Of a DNA stretch of 7,501 bases, positions 1 through 5,348 are shown in pieces. The notes beneath the pieces are model-generated. The model did not search any database. It was not told the DNA's origin and saw nothing but the letters and a program-made list of their open reading frames with translations. Within the stretch, counting starts at the first letter, position 1, and every line of letters begins with the position of its first letter. A program made the position numbers and the translations under genes. The stretch comes from Candidatus Omnitrophota bacterium (lineage in GTDB: Bacteria; Omnitrophota; Gorgyraeia; B26-G9): positions 1 to 7,501 of the forward strand of contig DAOVNL010000035.1 of the NCBI GenBank assembly GCA_030630245.1, in the 5' to 3' direction.

Positions 1-568
1 CCATCAGCGCGCTCAGGACAACATTTACCAGGCTTGTTGAAAGATGCGCGTACATTGCCTTGGATACTGCCAGAGATATGGAAAAAATGATCAACCCCCA
101 GGCATCGTCTAAGGCGACAACTCCCAGGAGCACATCGACAAATTTACCCCGTGCTTTATATTCTCTGACTACCATAATAATTGCTGCCGGAGCACTCGCA
201 GCAGCGATAGCACCGAAAATCAGAGCAATATAACCAGGTACTTTTATAAACAGTAATGCCCCAACCGTAATTAACCATGCTCCCATAGATTCCAGGGCAG
301 AGATCCATAATACCTGTTTTCCTACTCGACGAAACGTTGCTCTTGAAAAATTCTGGCCTATGCTGAAAGCAATGAGACTTAAAGCAATATGTGAAATAGT
401 CCCTGAAGTTTCTATTACATACTTAGGGATGAAACTCAGCGCATACGGACCAATAGCTATTCCAAGCACAAGATAAGCAGTAATAGCCGGGGTCTTTATT
501 TTTTCGGCAAATTTACCGGAGTATAATCCGAAAACAAGAATGATACCTATACCTAAAATAAAATTCAT
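1..568 (-). CDS. Cation/proton antiporter, CPA2 type, N-terminal part (runs off the left edge)
   Basis: This is an integral membrane antiporter that would exchange Na+ or K+ for H+ across the inner membrane. I translated 189 residues from the ATG at 568; the frame stays open to base 1, so the C-terminal half lies outside the window. Hydrophobic segments repeat along the whole fragment. A small-residue stretch (AAASAPAA, about residues 122-129) is followed by VALDDAWGL at about 151-159. The adjacent aspartates D154 and D155 match the ion-binding DD pair of electrogenic CPA2 antiporters such as NapA and NhaA. That assignment is family knowledge; the ion is not shown. The start lies 2 bp after the stop of the CBS gene, so the two are surely co-transcribed. 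The best Shine-Dalgarno, AAAGGGG inside the CBS gene end, is rather distant (about 12 nt). A C-terminal TrkA-N domain (KefB/C type) cannot be excluded. Confidence 0.85.
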   Translation of the reverse strand, partial: MNFILGIGIILVFGLYSGKFAEKIKTPAITAYLVLGIAIGPYALSFIPKYVIETSGTISHIALSLIAFSIGQNFSRATFRRVGKQVLWISALESMGAWLITVGALLFIKVPGYIALIFGAIAAASAPAAIIMVVREYKARGKFVDVLLGVVALDDAWGLIIFSISLAVSKAMYAHLSTSLVNVVLSALM

Positions 569-570
569 CT

Positions 571-1044
571 TTAAATAAGTCCCCTTTCCCTGAAAATCTT
601 CATAACAATATCAAAAATACTTATAATACCTACAAGCTTTTTATCTTTATCGACCACAGGTATTGCTTCCCTGTTATGCAGCTGCATCAGATCATAGGCT
701 TTCTTTATATCCTCATCCTGCTCTACCTTAACCACCTTTGTGTCCATAATATCGGCAACGATTACCAGCAGCCCCATACCTTCTTCTATATCAACATCAA
801 AGATATTGGTCGGCTCCCGGCTGATCATAGACAAAGGGTTACGCATGAGCATGTCCTGATGATGCGGTTTAAATATCTCAAAAAATGACTGGATATGAAC
901 GATCCCCAGTAGAACATTATTATCGTCCAGTACCGGTACAATAGGAAAACTATGAAAATCTCGAAATAAATCCAACAGCTGTGCAAGGGTCGTACCCCGC
1001 TTTACAGAAATAATATTAGTCTGCATGTTATTTTTTACCTGCAT
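571..1044 (-). CDS. Two-CBS-domain protein
   Basis: A soluble 157-residue protein made of two CBS domains, roughly residues 8-58 and 97-153. Their typical turns are visible as HSFPIVPVLDDNNVLLGIV and REAIPVVDKDKKLVGIISIFD. CBS pairs bind adenine nucleotides and often gate transporters or enzymes. Its position 2 bp ahead of the antiporter suggests that it regulates or senses for that transporter; this is inference. I chose the ATG at 1044 because AAAGGTG lies 5 nt upstream. The frame also opens at an upstream TTG (1071) and an ATG (1059), but neither has a Shine-Dalgarno, and the predicted transcription start near 1076 would leave the TTG almost leaderless. The segment between the domains (about 59-96, including EEGMGLLVIVADIM) is longer than a simple linker, and its last residues lead into the second CBS domain. 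Confidence 0.88.
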   Translation of the reverse strand: MQVKNNMQTNIISVKRGTTLAQLLDLFRDFHSFPIVPVLDDNNVLLGIVHIQSFFEIFKPHHQDMLMRNPLSMISREPTNIFDVDIEEGMGLLVIVADIMDTKVVKVEQDEDIKKAYDLMQLHNREAIPVVDKDKKLVGIISIFDIVMKIFRERGLI

Positions 1045-1082
1045 ATCCGCACCTTTCATTTTTAAATTCAAATAAAGAATTA

Positions 1083-1111
1083 ATTATAATCACTTATTAT
1101 TATAAATGCAA
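1083..1111 (-). promoter_or_regulatory. Candidate sigma70 promoter for the CBS-antiporter pair
   Basis: On the minus strand TTGCAT (1111-1106) and a perfect TATAAT (1088-1083) are separated by 17 nt. Transcription would start near 1076, giving a leader of about 32 nt to the ATG at 1044. It lies just past the terminator of the HD gene, so the pair probably has its own transcript. The -35 box matches consensus only in its TTG. Confidence 0.5.
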
Positions 1112-1113
1112 TC

Positions 1114-1136
1114 AAAAAAAAAGAAAAGTTTTTCTT
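1114..1136 (-). terminator. AT-rich intrinsic terminator after the HD gene
   Basis: Reading the minus strand, AAGAAAA (1136-1130) and TTTTCTT (1127-1121) form a 7-bp arm pair around a 2-nt centre. A run of T residues follows down to 1114. It starts about 15 nt after the HD gene stop. The stem has only A-T pairs apart from one G-C, so it may be leaky. Confidence 0.4.
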
Positions 1137-1151
1137 AAACCCGCCGCTTCA

Positions 1152-1697
1152 TTACAATCCCAGTTCCCGGCTAATCCCCTGCATTGCTTCAAGACATATC
1201 TGCGTAAAGTCCTCCAAGGTCATCCCCAGCTCCGAGCAAGCCTTAATCTGCTGCCTGTTTGCGCCTTTGGCAAAGTGTTTTTCCTTAAACCGGTTACGCA
1301 CAAACTGCACGTCTACCCCGGCCAGTTTCTTAGAGGGATGCATCAGGGCCGCGCCAACAATAAGACCGCTTAACGGGTCAACGGCATACAATGCTTTGGC
1401 CATCAGGCTTTGCCTGGGGAAATGCCCGGGATGAGCTTTAATTGCTTCAATAATCTCCGGAGCAACCTGTTTTTCCTCTAAAATAGCAGCTGTAACTAAA
1501 CCATGCTGTGGAAAGTTATCTTTTGTTTGGTCGTAATCCAGATCATGCAGCAGGCCTGCCTGCGCCCAGAGCTCCTCGTTCTCATTGAACTTTTTAGCCA
1601 GCTTGCTCATGCACGCCTCAACGGCAAAACTGTGTTTTCTCAGATTCTTATTGCTAATTGCCTCTTTAAGCAAAACAACCGCTTCATTTCTCTGCAT
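1152..1697 (-). CDS. HD-domain phosphohydrolase-like protein
   Basis: A 181-residue cytoplasmic HD-domain protein. The metal-binding pattern is visible: H22 (RKHSFAVEA), H51-D52 (AGLLHDLDYD), H65 (PQHG), H89 (KAHPGH) and D107 (YAVDPLSGL). This matches the stand-alone HD/HDIG hydrolase family of about 180 residues found in many anaerobes, which ends in a conserved tail here seen as FAKGANRQQIKACSELG. The substrate is unknown; HD proteins typically hydrolyse nucleotides or other phosphoesters using a divalent metal. The start is well supported, with AGGAGAG 5 nt before the ATG. The gene is followed by an AT-rich terminator. A MITE begins only about 35 bp upstream of its start, so its native promoter was probably displaced, and I find no convincing promoter between the MITE and the gene. 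Confidence 0.88.
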   Translation of the reverse strand: MQRNEAVVLLKEAISNKNLRKHSFAVEACMSKLAKKFNENEELWAQAGLLHDLDYDQTKDNFPQHGLVTAAILEEKQVAPEIIEAIKAHPGHFPRQSLMAKALYAVDPLSGLIVGAALMHPSKKLAGVDVQFVRNRFKEKHFAKGANRQQIKACSELGMTLEDFTQICLEAMQGISRELGL

Positions 1698-1731
1698 GTT
1701 ATCTCTCCTGATAATGCCCCCGGGTTCATAG

Positions 1732-1850
1732 GTAATCGGTGAGTGAATGGGGGATAATTATGTTTAAAAATATCGCGTAGTATTTTAAACAGCTAAAGAG
1801 AATCTGTTTCGCGTGAAGATATGACATCCCCCCATTCACTCACCGATTAC
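1732..1850 (+). mobile_element. MITE copy 1 (119 bp, IS66-like ends)
   Basis: A non-coding miniature element with near-perfect terminal inverted repeats that start GTAATCGGTGAGTGAATGG and run 22 bp before an extra base in the C-tract of the right arm. It is flanked by an exact 8-bp direct repeat, GTTCATAG, at 1724-1731 and 1851-1858, so both ends are fixed to the base. An inner inverted repeat, TGTTTAAAA (1761-1769) and TTTTAAACA (1783-1791), surrounds a 13-nt loop containing ATCGCG. A second copy lies at 6764-6885 in opposite orientation. GTAA termini plus an 8-bp duplication are the hallmarks of the IS66 family, so the element is probably moved in trans by such a transposase; none is encoded here. 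The strand given is arbitrary. Confidence 0.93.
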
Positions 1851-1869
1851 GTTCATAGTAAAAATCAGC

Positions 1870-1898
1870 TTGAATAAAAATACTGCATATGTTATTAT
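1870..1898 (+). promoter_or_regulatory. Candidate sigma70 promoter for the small membrane protein
   Basis: TTGAAT (1870-1875) and TATTAT (1893-1898) are spaced by exactly 17 nt, giving a predicted start near 1905 and a leader of about 20 nt that carries the GGAGGT ribosome site. The -35 box lies 20 bp from the right end of MITE copy 1. Confidence 0.5.
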
Positions 1899-1925
1899 TA
1901 CTTTGGAAATATCGGAGGTAATTTC

Positions 1926-2219
1926 ATGCACAAAAGCACCCCTTTTATAACAACCACTCCTTTAGATATCATAGCAATTTTATTTTGCGGCATCTTCCTT
2001 TTAAACTGTCTTTTTTTTACTGTGATCATCATAACCGTTGCTTCTTACTGGCTGCCGGTTAAAATCGAGTTTAACGTCCATGGTTATGATATTTTGATCA
2101 CAAAAAAAACATTCCCTCAAACCGGATACGGCATCATGTTCAAAGACAGAATTAAAATATGGAGTTATAACAAAATTTCCTGCGGACAGACAAGCGAACA
2201 GCAGCTATTTGCTTTATAA
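1926..2219 (+). CDS. Small orphan membrane protein, 97 aa, function unknown
   Basis: I do not recognise this protein. It has a short polar N-terminus, then one long hydrophobic stretch at about residues 14-43 (from IIAILFCGIF to IIITVASYWL), long enough for one membrane span or a tight hairpin. A mostly polar tail of about 50 residues follows, ending QQLFAL. Support for translation is good: GGAGGT at 1914-1919 lies 6 nt before the ATG, and a promoter with 17-nt spacing sits just upstream. It is the only plus-strand gene in the first 6.9 kb and is convergent with the YchF-like gene. No cysteine or metal motif suggests a role. It could be lineage-specific. Confidence 0.6.
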   Translation: MHKSTPFITTTPLDIIAILFCGIFLLNCLFFTVIIITVASYWLPVKIEFNVHGYDILITKKTFPQTGYGIMFKDRIKIWSYNKISCGQTSEQQLFAL

Positions 2220-2295
2220 GCGGTCGCATATCCTGTTTTCTCAATATCCAGGCTAAAATCTCAGAGATTAACCCCGCACTCGGTCATGGAGCCTT

Positions 2296-2314
2296 TATCA
2301 ATATCATATTGATA
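2296..2314. repeat. Perfect 19-bp palindrome between convergent genes
   Basis: TATCAATAT (2296-2304), a central C, and ATATTGATA (2306-2314) form a perfect 9+1+9 palindrome. It lies in the 123-bp gap between the ends of the small membrane protein gene and the YchF-like gene. The centre is too tight and the stem too AT-rich for a good intrinsic terminator. A protein-binding site is possible. No other clear signal is seen in this gap. Confidence 0.4.
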
Positions 2315-2342
2315 TTCAGGCATAGACTCTCTATTCTGTTCC

Positions 2343-3032
2343 TCAGACATTAAAACGAATATCCAAAATATCTCCGTTTTTAATAATATAGTCTTTATCT
2401 ACCAGACGGACAAGCCCCTGGGCCTTTGCTTCCTGCATATTATGCACGGTAAGGAAATCATCGGCATTAACGATCTCTGCTTTAATAAAACCGCGCGCGA
2501 GATCTGAATGAATTTTACCGGCACAGGTAACCGCGTCCGAATTCTTGGCAACGCTCCAGGCATGCACTTCCTTTTTACCCGCCGTATAAAAAAACATCAT
2601 TCCGGATTTATCAAAGGCTTTAGCAATGAGCTCGTTGACATCCGAAGTTTCCTGAACAACAAGCGTCGGTTTCAGGCTCAATGGAGCAAGCTCCTTGATC
2701 TTTAAAATCTCATGTTCCTCAAAATCTATGTCACATACAGGAATTTCTTTTTCAAGATCGTGCTGGCACTTTTGAAGCAGTTTCTTTTCCTCTTCATCAT
2801 TGGTATTGCCGAGACGGGCGTCTACTTTTTCCATGTCCATTATCAAAAGATCCAGAAGCTTTTCTTTACATACAATTATACAGTCACTTGCCGCAAAATC
2901 CTCTCCTATAAATTCCGCGAAAAAGGGAGTTACCTTCTGTGGGGAAAATTTTTCCACAAGATTAAGAAGTTTTTCATCTTTATATTTTACCTTGCCTTGC
3001 GGCAAGTCGAGCCCAAGAAAACTTATTTTCAT
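2343..3032 (-). CDS. YchF-like TGS/DUF933 protein lacking the GTPase P-loop
   Basis: The C-terminal part, about residues 146-229, closely follows the TGS (DUF933) domain of the universal ribosome-associated ATPase YchF/OLA1: FFYTAGKKEVHAWSV, AGKIHSDLARGFIKAEI, and the hallmark ending KNGDILDIRFNV. YchF is about 363 residues; this protein has 229. The loss falls in the G domain. MKISFLGLDLPQGKV runs straight into a part resembling the region after switch I (KDEKLLNLVEKFSPQKV), with no GxxxxGKS P-loop, no DxxG and no NKxD-type motif. The coiled-coil region is shortened (about 66-97). It should not bind nucleotide as YchF does, but may keep RNA or ribosome contacts. The start has AGGAGAG 9 nt upstream. 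It is the last gene of the minus cluster, 46 bp after the U32 gene. Confidence 0.82.
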   Translation of the reverse strand: MKISFLGLDLPQGKVKYKDEKLLNLVEKFSPQKVTPFFAEFIGEDFAASDCIIVCKEKLLDLLIMDMEKVDARLGNTNDEEEKKLLQKCQHDLEKEIPVCDIDFEEHEILKIKELAPLSLKPTLVVQETSDVNELIAKAFDKSGMMFFYTAGKKEVHAWSVAKNSDAVTCAGKIHSDLARGFIKAEIVNADDFLTVHNMQEAKAQGLVRLVDKDYIIKNGDILDIRFNV

Positions 3033-3078
3033 TATTTAATTCTCTCCTTATTTAGTTGCCCTGCAGAGGGATTTATTC

Positions 3079-4314
3079 CTACTGCTTTTTCCGCCACAGG
3101 AACACCTTATCTTTAGGTTTTACTATAAAGGGAAGCTTGATCCCTGCAAGCTCCCCTTTTTTTACGTTATTGACAAATTCATGTTTTTGCTGCAGCTCTT
3201 CGGCCTTAGTAAAGCTAGCCGGGGTACTCCTGCCGATAAACAGAAGCTCCTGCCCCTTATGCAGCGGTTTATTCTGCAGGTGTATTTCAGCAACATTAAT
3301 TTTCTTAAAAAACTTAACAACCTCTCCAAGAAATACCTTTTCATAAGTATTTCCAAGCTGAGCACTTAAGGCATTCTGCGGCGCGCCGAAATAAAATCCG
3401 CTTGAAAACCCGCGGTTAAATACTCTCCGCAGTTGAACTTTTAGCTGCTTTTTTAAGGAAGCGGTAAGGTTTCCCTCAAAATAAGCGTCAATTGCCCTGC
3501 GGTAAACGCCGGTAACCACCTTAACATATTCAGGAGCACGCCTGCGGCCTTCTATTTTGAACGCATCTATTCCGGCTTCGATCAGTCTATCTATAAAATC
3601 TATAGTACAGAGGTCTTTTGCACTTAACGCGTAATCTCTGCCCAGTATGTAATTACCCTCATCTTCTGAGTCTTTGACCGAAAACTCTCTACGGCAGTAC
3701 TGCAGGCATTCTCCCCGGTTAGCCGACTTGCCGGAGGAGTAGCTTGAGAGGAAACATCTGCCTGAAATGCTGATACACATTGCCCCGTGTATAAATGCCT
3801 CTATGCGGCAATTGATTTTTTTCTCTGTTTTCTTTTTAATAATTTTTCTGATCTCTGTTAACGTACATTCACGCGCAAGAACCACTCTTTTTGCGCCAAA
3901 ATGGGCAAATGATTCCAAAGCCGCGCTATTAGACACACTGGCTTGAGTAGACAGATGCACTGGAAGCTTCAGTTTGTTGGCGATGTTCATTACCGCCATA
4001 TCCCAGAGTATCACACCGTTTATTCCGGCCTGCCTTGCCTTTTTGAGTATTGTTTCAACTTTTTTGAGCTCATGTTCCATAATAATAACATTAAGCGCCA
4101 GATATCCCCGCTTCTTGCGCGCGGCTAAAAAATTCATTATCTTTTCTATCTCATACGCGTCAAAGTTACCCGCAAGATTGCGCATATTTAAACCTTTTAC
4201 ACCGAAATACACACTGTCTGCTCCGCTGTCTATGGCAGTAACCAGCGCCGGCCAGTCTCCGGCAGGGGCAACAAGTTCCGGTTTCTTCAATATGTATTTT
4301 GTTGTTTTTTTCAT
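3079..4314 (-). CDS. Peptidase U32 family protein (probable tRNA-hydroxylation type)
   Basis: A 411-residue cytoplasmic protein of the U32 family. Its N-terminus, KPELVAPAGDWPALVTAIDSG, is typical. The family signature E-x-F-x2-G-[SA]-[LIVM]-C-x4-G-x-C-x-[LIVM]-S is fully matched at residues 172-190 (E172, F174, G177, C180, G185, C187, S190). C203, C207 and C236 (in AKDLC) follow, and IEGRRRAPEYVKVV at about 254-267 is also conserved. Despite the peptidase name, characterised relatives such as TrhP and UbiU hold an Fe-S cluster and act in hydroxylation reactions. Of these, the TrhP role (5-hydroxyuridine at tRNA position 34) fits best by layout, but this is inference. The C-terminal 100 residues form a small beta-rich domain. 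The start at 4314 has no clear Shine-Dalgarno, yet an in-frame stop lies two codons upstream. The gap to the preceding frame is only 11 bp, so translational coupling is likely. Confidence 0.88.
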   Translation of the reverse strand: MKKTTKYILKKPELVAPAGDWPALVTAIDSGADSVYFGVKGLNMRNLAGNFDAYEIEKIMNFLAARKKRGYLALNVIIMEHELKKVETILKKARQAGINGVILWDMAVMNIANKLKLPVHLSTQASVSNSAALESFAHFGAKRVVLARECTLTEIRKIIKKKTEKKINCRIEAFIHGAMCISISGRCFLSSYSSGKSANRGECLQYCRREFSVKDSEDEGNYILGRDYALSAKDLCTIDFIDRLIEAGIDAFKIEGRRRAPEYVKVVTGVYRRAIDAYFEGNLTASLKKQLKVQLRRVFNRGFSSGFYFGAPQNALSAQLGNTYEKVFLGEVVKFFKKINVAEIHLQNKPLHKGQELLFIGRSTPASFTKAEELQQKHEFVNNVKKGELAGIKLPFIVKPKDKVFLWRKKQ

Positions 4315-4325
4315 ACTCTAATATG

Positions 4326-4493
4326 TTAAGTAGACATTACACAGATTTTATTGCGGATATTTTCCAGTTTGCCAAAACAGATAAGTTTATCTCCTAAGGC
4401 GATTTTTGTGCGCGCGGAAGGATTGGGAATAATTTCACCCTCTTTTTGTATAGCTAAAACCGTCACATCCGCGTCTCTTAATTCTGAATTCAT
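4326..4493 (-). CDS. C-terminal part of the TrkA-C domain, out of frame with the preceding gene
   Basis: A 55-residue frame that starts at an ATG overlapping the stop of the preceding frame (ATGA, 4493-4490). It reads ADVTVLAIQKEGEIIPNP and ALGDKLICFGKLENI, the second half of a TrkA-C (RCK-C) domain, whose usual pattern is vtvlaI.r.g.ii.nP...l..GD.liv.G. The first half of that domain is the end of the upstream frame. One extra base at the junction would give an unbroken protein of about 240 residues ending here. It is therefore either the tail of a frameshifted gene, or a separately translated fragment re-initiated at ATGA. The U32 gene starts 11 bp later. Confidence 0.7.
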   Translation of the reverse strand: MNSELRDADVTVLAIQKEGEIIPNPSARTKIALGDKLICFGKLENIRNKICVMST

Positions 4494-5047
4494 AAGCGTT
4501 TATCCAGCACCTGGCTGTCCTTACATACCTCGATCTGGGAGATACCATACCCGCCGGTGGCAACAACCAGTTCTTCAAAGGTCACCCGTTTAATCAGTTC
4601 GTTCTTAATAAAACGGGACCTCAGGAGATTTGTTAATTTTTTGTCCAGTTTCGTATACGAAGCAATGCGGTAACTTGCAATTATGGCAATGAGCACCACT
4701 CCCAGTTTTAGCCACGGCTGCACAGATTCGGGAAACACAGAGTTAAACAGTGAAAGCATATAATCAGACGCGAACAACTCCGAACGCAGCGAGTTGGCCA
4801 AAGTAGCAATCAATGTTACAAATCCGGCATGCCCGAGAATAATAAGCGTAGAGGCAATACGCCTTCTCCGCGGGTTGCCCGTAATCAATTCTGATTCCTT
4901 TGTTGTAAAACCCGTGCCTGAGAAGCATGAGAGCGACTGAAACGATGCCATCGGCCAGTCAAGCCCGGTCAGTTCAAAGGCTACCGCGCCAAGCCTGACC
5001 GCGATAAAAGAAACAAAAAGCACAATTAGAAATAGCAATACATTCAT
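4490..5047 (-). CDS. TrkA-C-type membrane protein, N-terminal part (frame broken in the TrkA-C domain)
   Basis: An inner-membrane protein with hydrophobic spans at about residues 2-25, 64-86 and 111-130. Between the first two lies FQSLSCFSGTGFTTKESE (36-53), which resembles the pore-loop signature of Trk/Ktr potassium transporters. After RFIKNELIKRVTFEEL a TrkA-C domain begins (YGISQIEVCKDSQVLDKRL) but stops at residue 185; the rest lies in another frame at 4493-4326. The family, as I know it, is about 240 residues and is annotated only as TrkA-C or potassium-transport related, so ion transport or gating is inferred. Translation is coupled to the LapA-like gene: AAGGAG forms the last codons of that gene, 6 nt before this ATG, and the stop and start are 3 bp apart. 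No slippery heptamer is visible near the frame break. Confidence 0.8.
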   Translation of the reverse strand: MNVLLFLIVLFVSFIAVRLGAVAFELTGLDWPMASFQSLSCFSGTGFTTKESELITGNPRRRRIASTLIILGHAGFVTLIATLANSLRSELFASDYMLSLFNSVFPESVQPWLKLGVVLIAIIASYRIASYTKLDKKLTNLLRSRFIKNELIKRVTFEELVVATGGYGISQIEVCKDSQVLDKRL

Positions 5048-5050
5048 TGA

Positions 5051-5266
5051 TCACTCCTTTATTTTGATTTGAGATGTTTTATTCTTCAGCAGGGCAGATG
5101 TCCAGCCTATAACCATGCCGGTTATCAGAGTAAGAAACAATATGATCGCCCGGCTTGTCGTAAACGCCCAAAACAAGAACTTGATCTCAACTTTTTCATA
5201 GTTTTGCGCCACAAATATCACTAATAAAAATAAAGCGGCAATAACCAGCCAGAACTTCCATCGCAT
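5051..5266 (-). CDS. LapA-family (DUF1049) small membrane protein
   Basis: A 71-residue inner-membrane protein with two hydrophobic spans, about residues 3-19 and 36-59. The family pattern is clear: a polar NYEKVEIKFLFWAF segment between the spans and a glycine-rich second span, TLITGMVIGW. In enterobacteria LapA works with LapB in lipopolysaccharide assembly, but LapA-like proteins are widespread and the role here is not shown. The frame extends upstream to an ATG at 5290. I prefer the ATG at 5266 because AAGGAGG lies 6 nt before it, whereas the longer version would translate that ribosome site as LRR. It follows the TamB-like gene by 82 bp and is coupled to the TrkA-C gene. Confidence 0.82.
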   Translation of the reverse strand: MRWKFWLVIAALFLLVIFVAQNYEKVEIKFLFWAFTTSRAIILFLTLITGMVIGWTSALLKNKTSQIKIKE

Positions 5267-5289
5267 AATCAACCTCCTTAATAAACACA

Positions 5290-5320
5290 TAGTTTATAGA
5301 GCATCCGCCGACATAAACTA
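5290..5320. repeat. Short inverted repeat in the TamB-LapA spacer
   Basis: TAGTTTAT (5290-5297) and ATAAACTA (5313-5320) are exact inverted copies around a 15-nt loop, 24 bp upstream of the LapA-like start. The stem is AT-rich and has no T-run after it, so it is not a convincing terminator. An operator or mRNA processing site is possible. Confidence 0.25.
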
Positions 5321-5348
5321 TCTGTACGAATCGATCCCTAAGCTTAAA

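Noticed and set aside
571..1071. A longer start (TTG at 1071) for the CBS gene.
   Set aside because: It has no Shine-Dalgarno and would start about 5 nt after the predicted transcription start, while the ATG at 1044 has AAAGGTG at 5 nt.
1732..1850. Reading the inverted repeat as a CRISPR repeat, a bidirectional terminator, or a REP-type palindrome.
   Set aside because: There are only two distant copies in inverted orientation, each with its own exact 8-bp duplication, which shows transposition and not an array or an in-place hairpin.
2261..2323. A 20-codon minus-strand frame (MPEYQYDIDKGSMTECGVNL) just after the YchF-like gene, open for 30 more codons if its TGA were read through.
   Set aside because: It is too short, its ribosome site is poor (AGAGAG at 3 nt), it contains the palindrome, and the extension runs antisense into the small membrane protein gene. 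There is no sign of a selenocysteine element.
3059..3070. A small GC hairpin (CCCT/AGGG) between the U32 and YchF-like genes as a terminator.
   Set aside because: The stem is only 4 bp and no T-run follows on either strand; the 46-bp gap fits continued transcription.
2712..3116. Plus-strand frames of up to 134 codons across the YchF-like and U32 genes.
   Set aside because: They overlap well-recognised minus-strand genes, look like antisense low-complexity translations rich in Phe and Leu, and lack initiation signals.
4478..4500. Programmed -1 frameshifting joining the two TrkA-C frames.
   Set aside because: The permitted window between the TAA of the second frame and the TGA of the first holds no X-XXY-YYZ slip sequence, so mutation, sequence error or re-initiation is more likely.
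5051..5290. A longer start (ATG at 5290) for the LapA-like gene.
   Set aside because: The extra eight codons include the AAGGAGG ribosome site of the ATG at 5266, which fits the family's N-terminus better.
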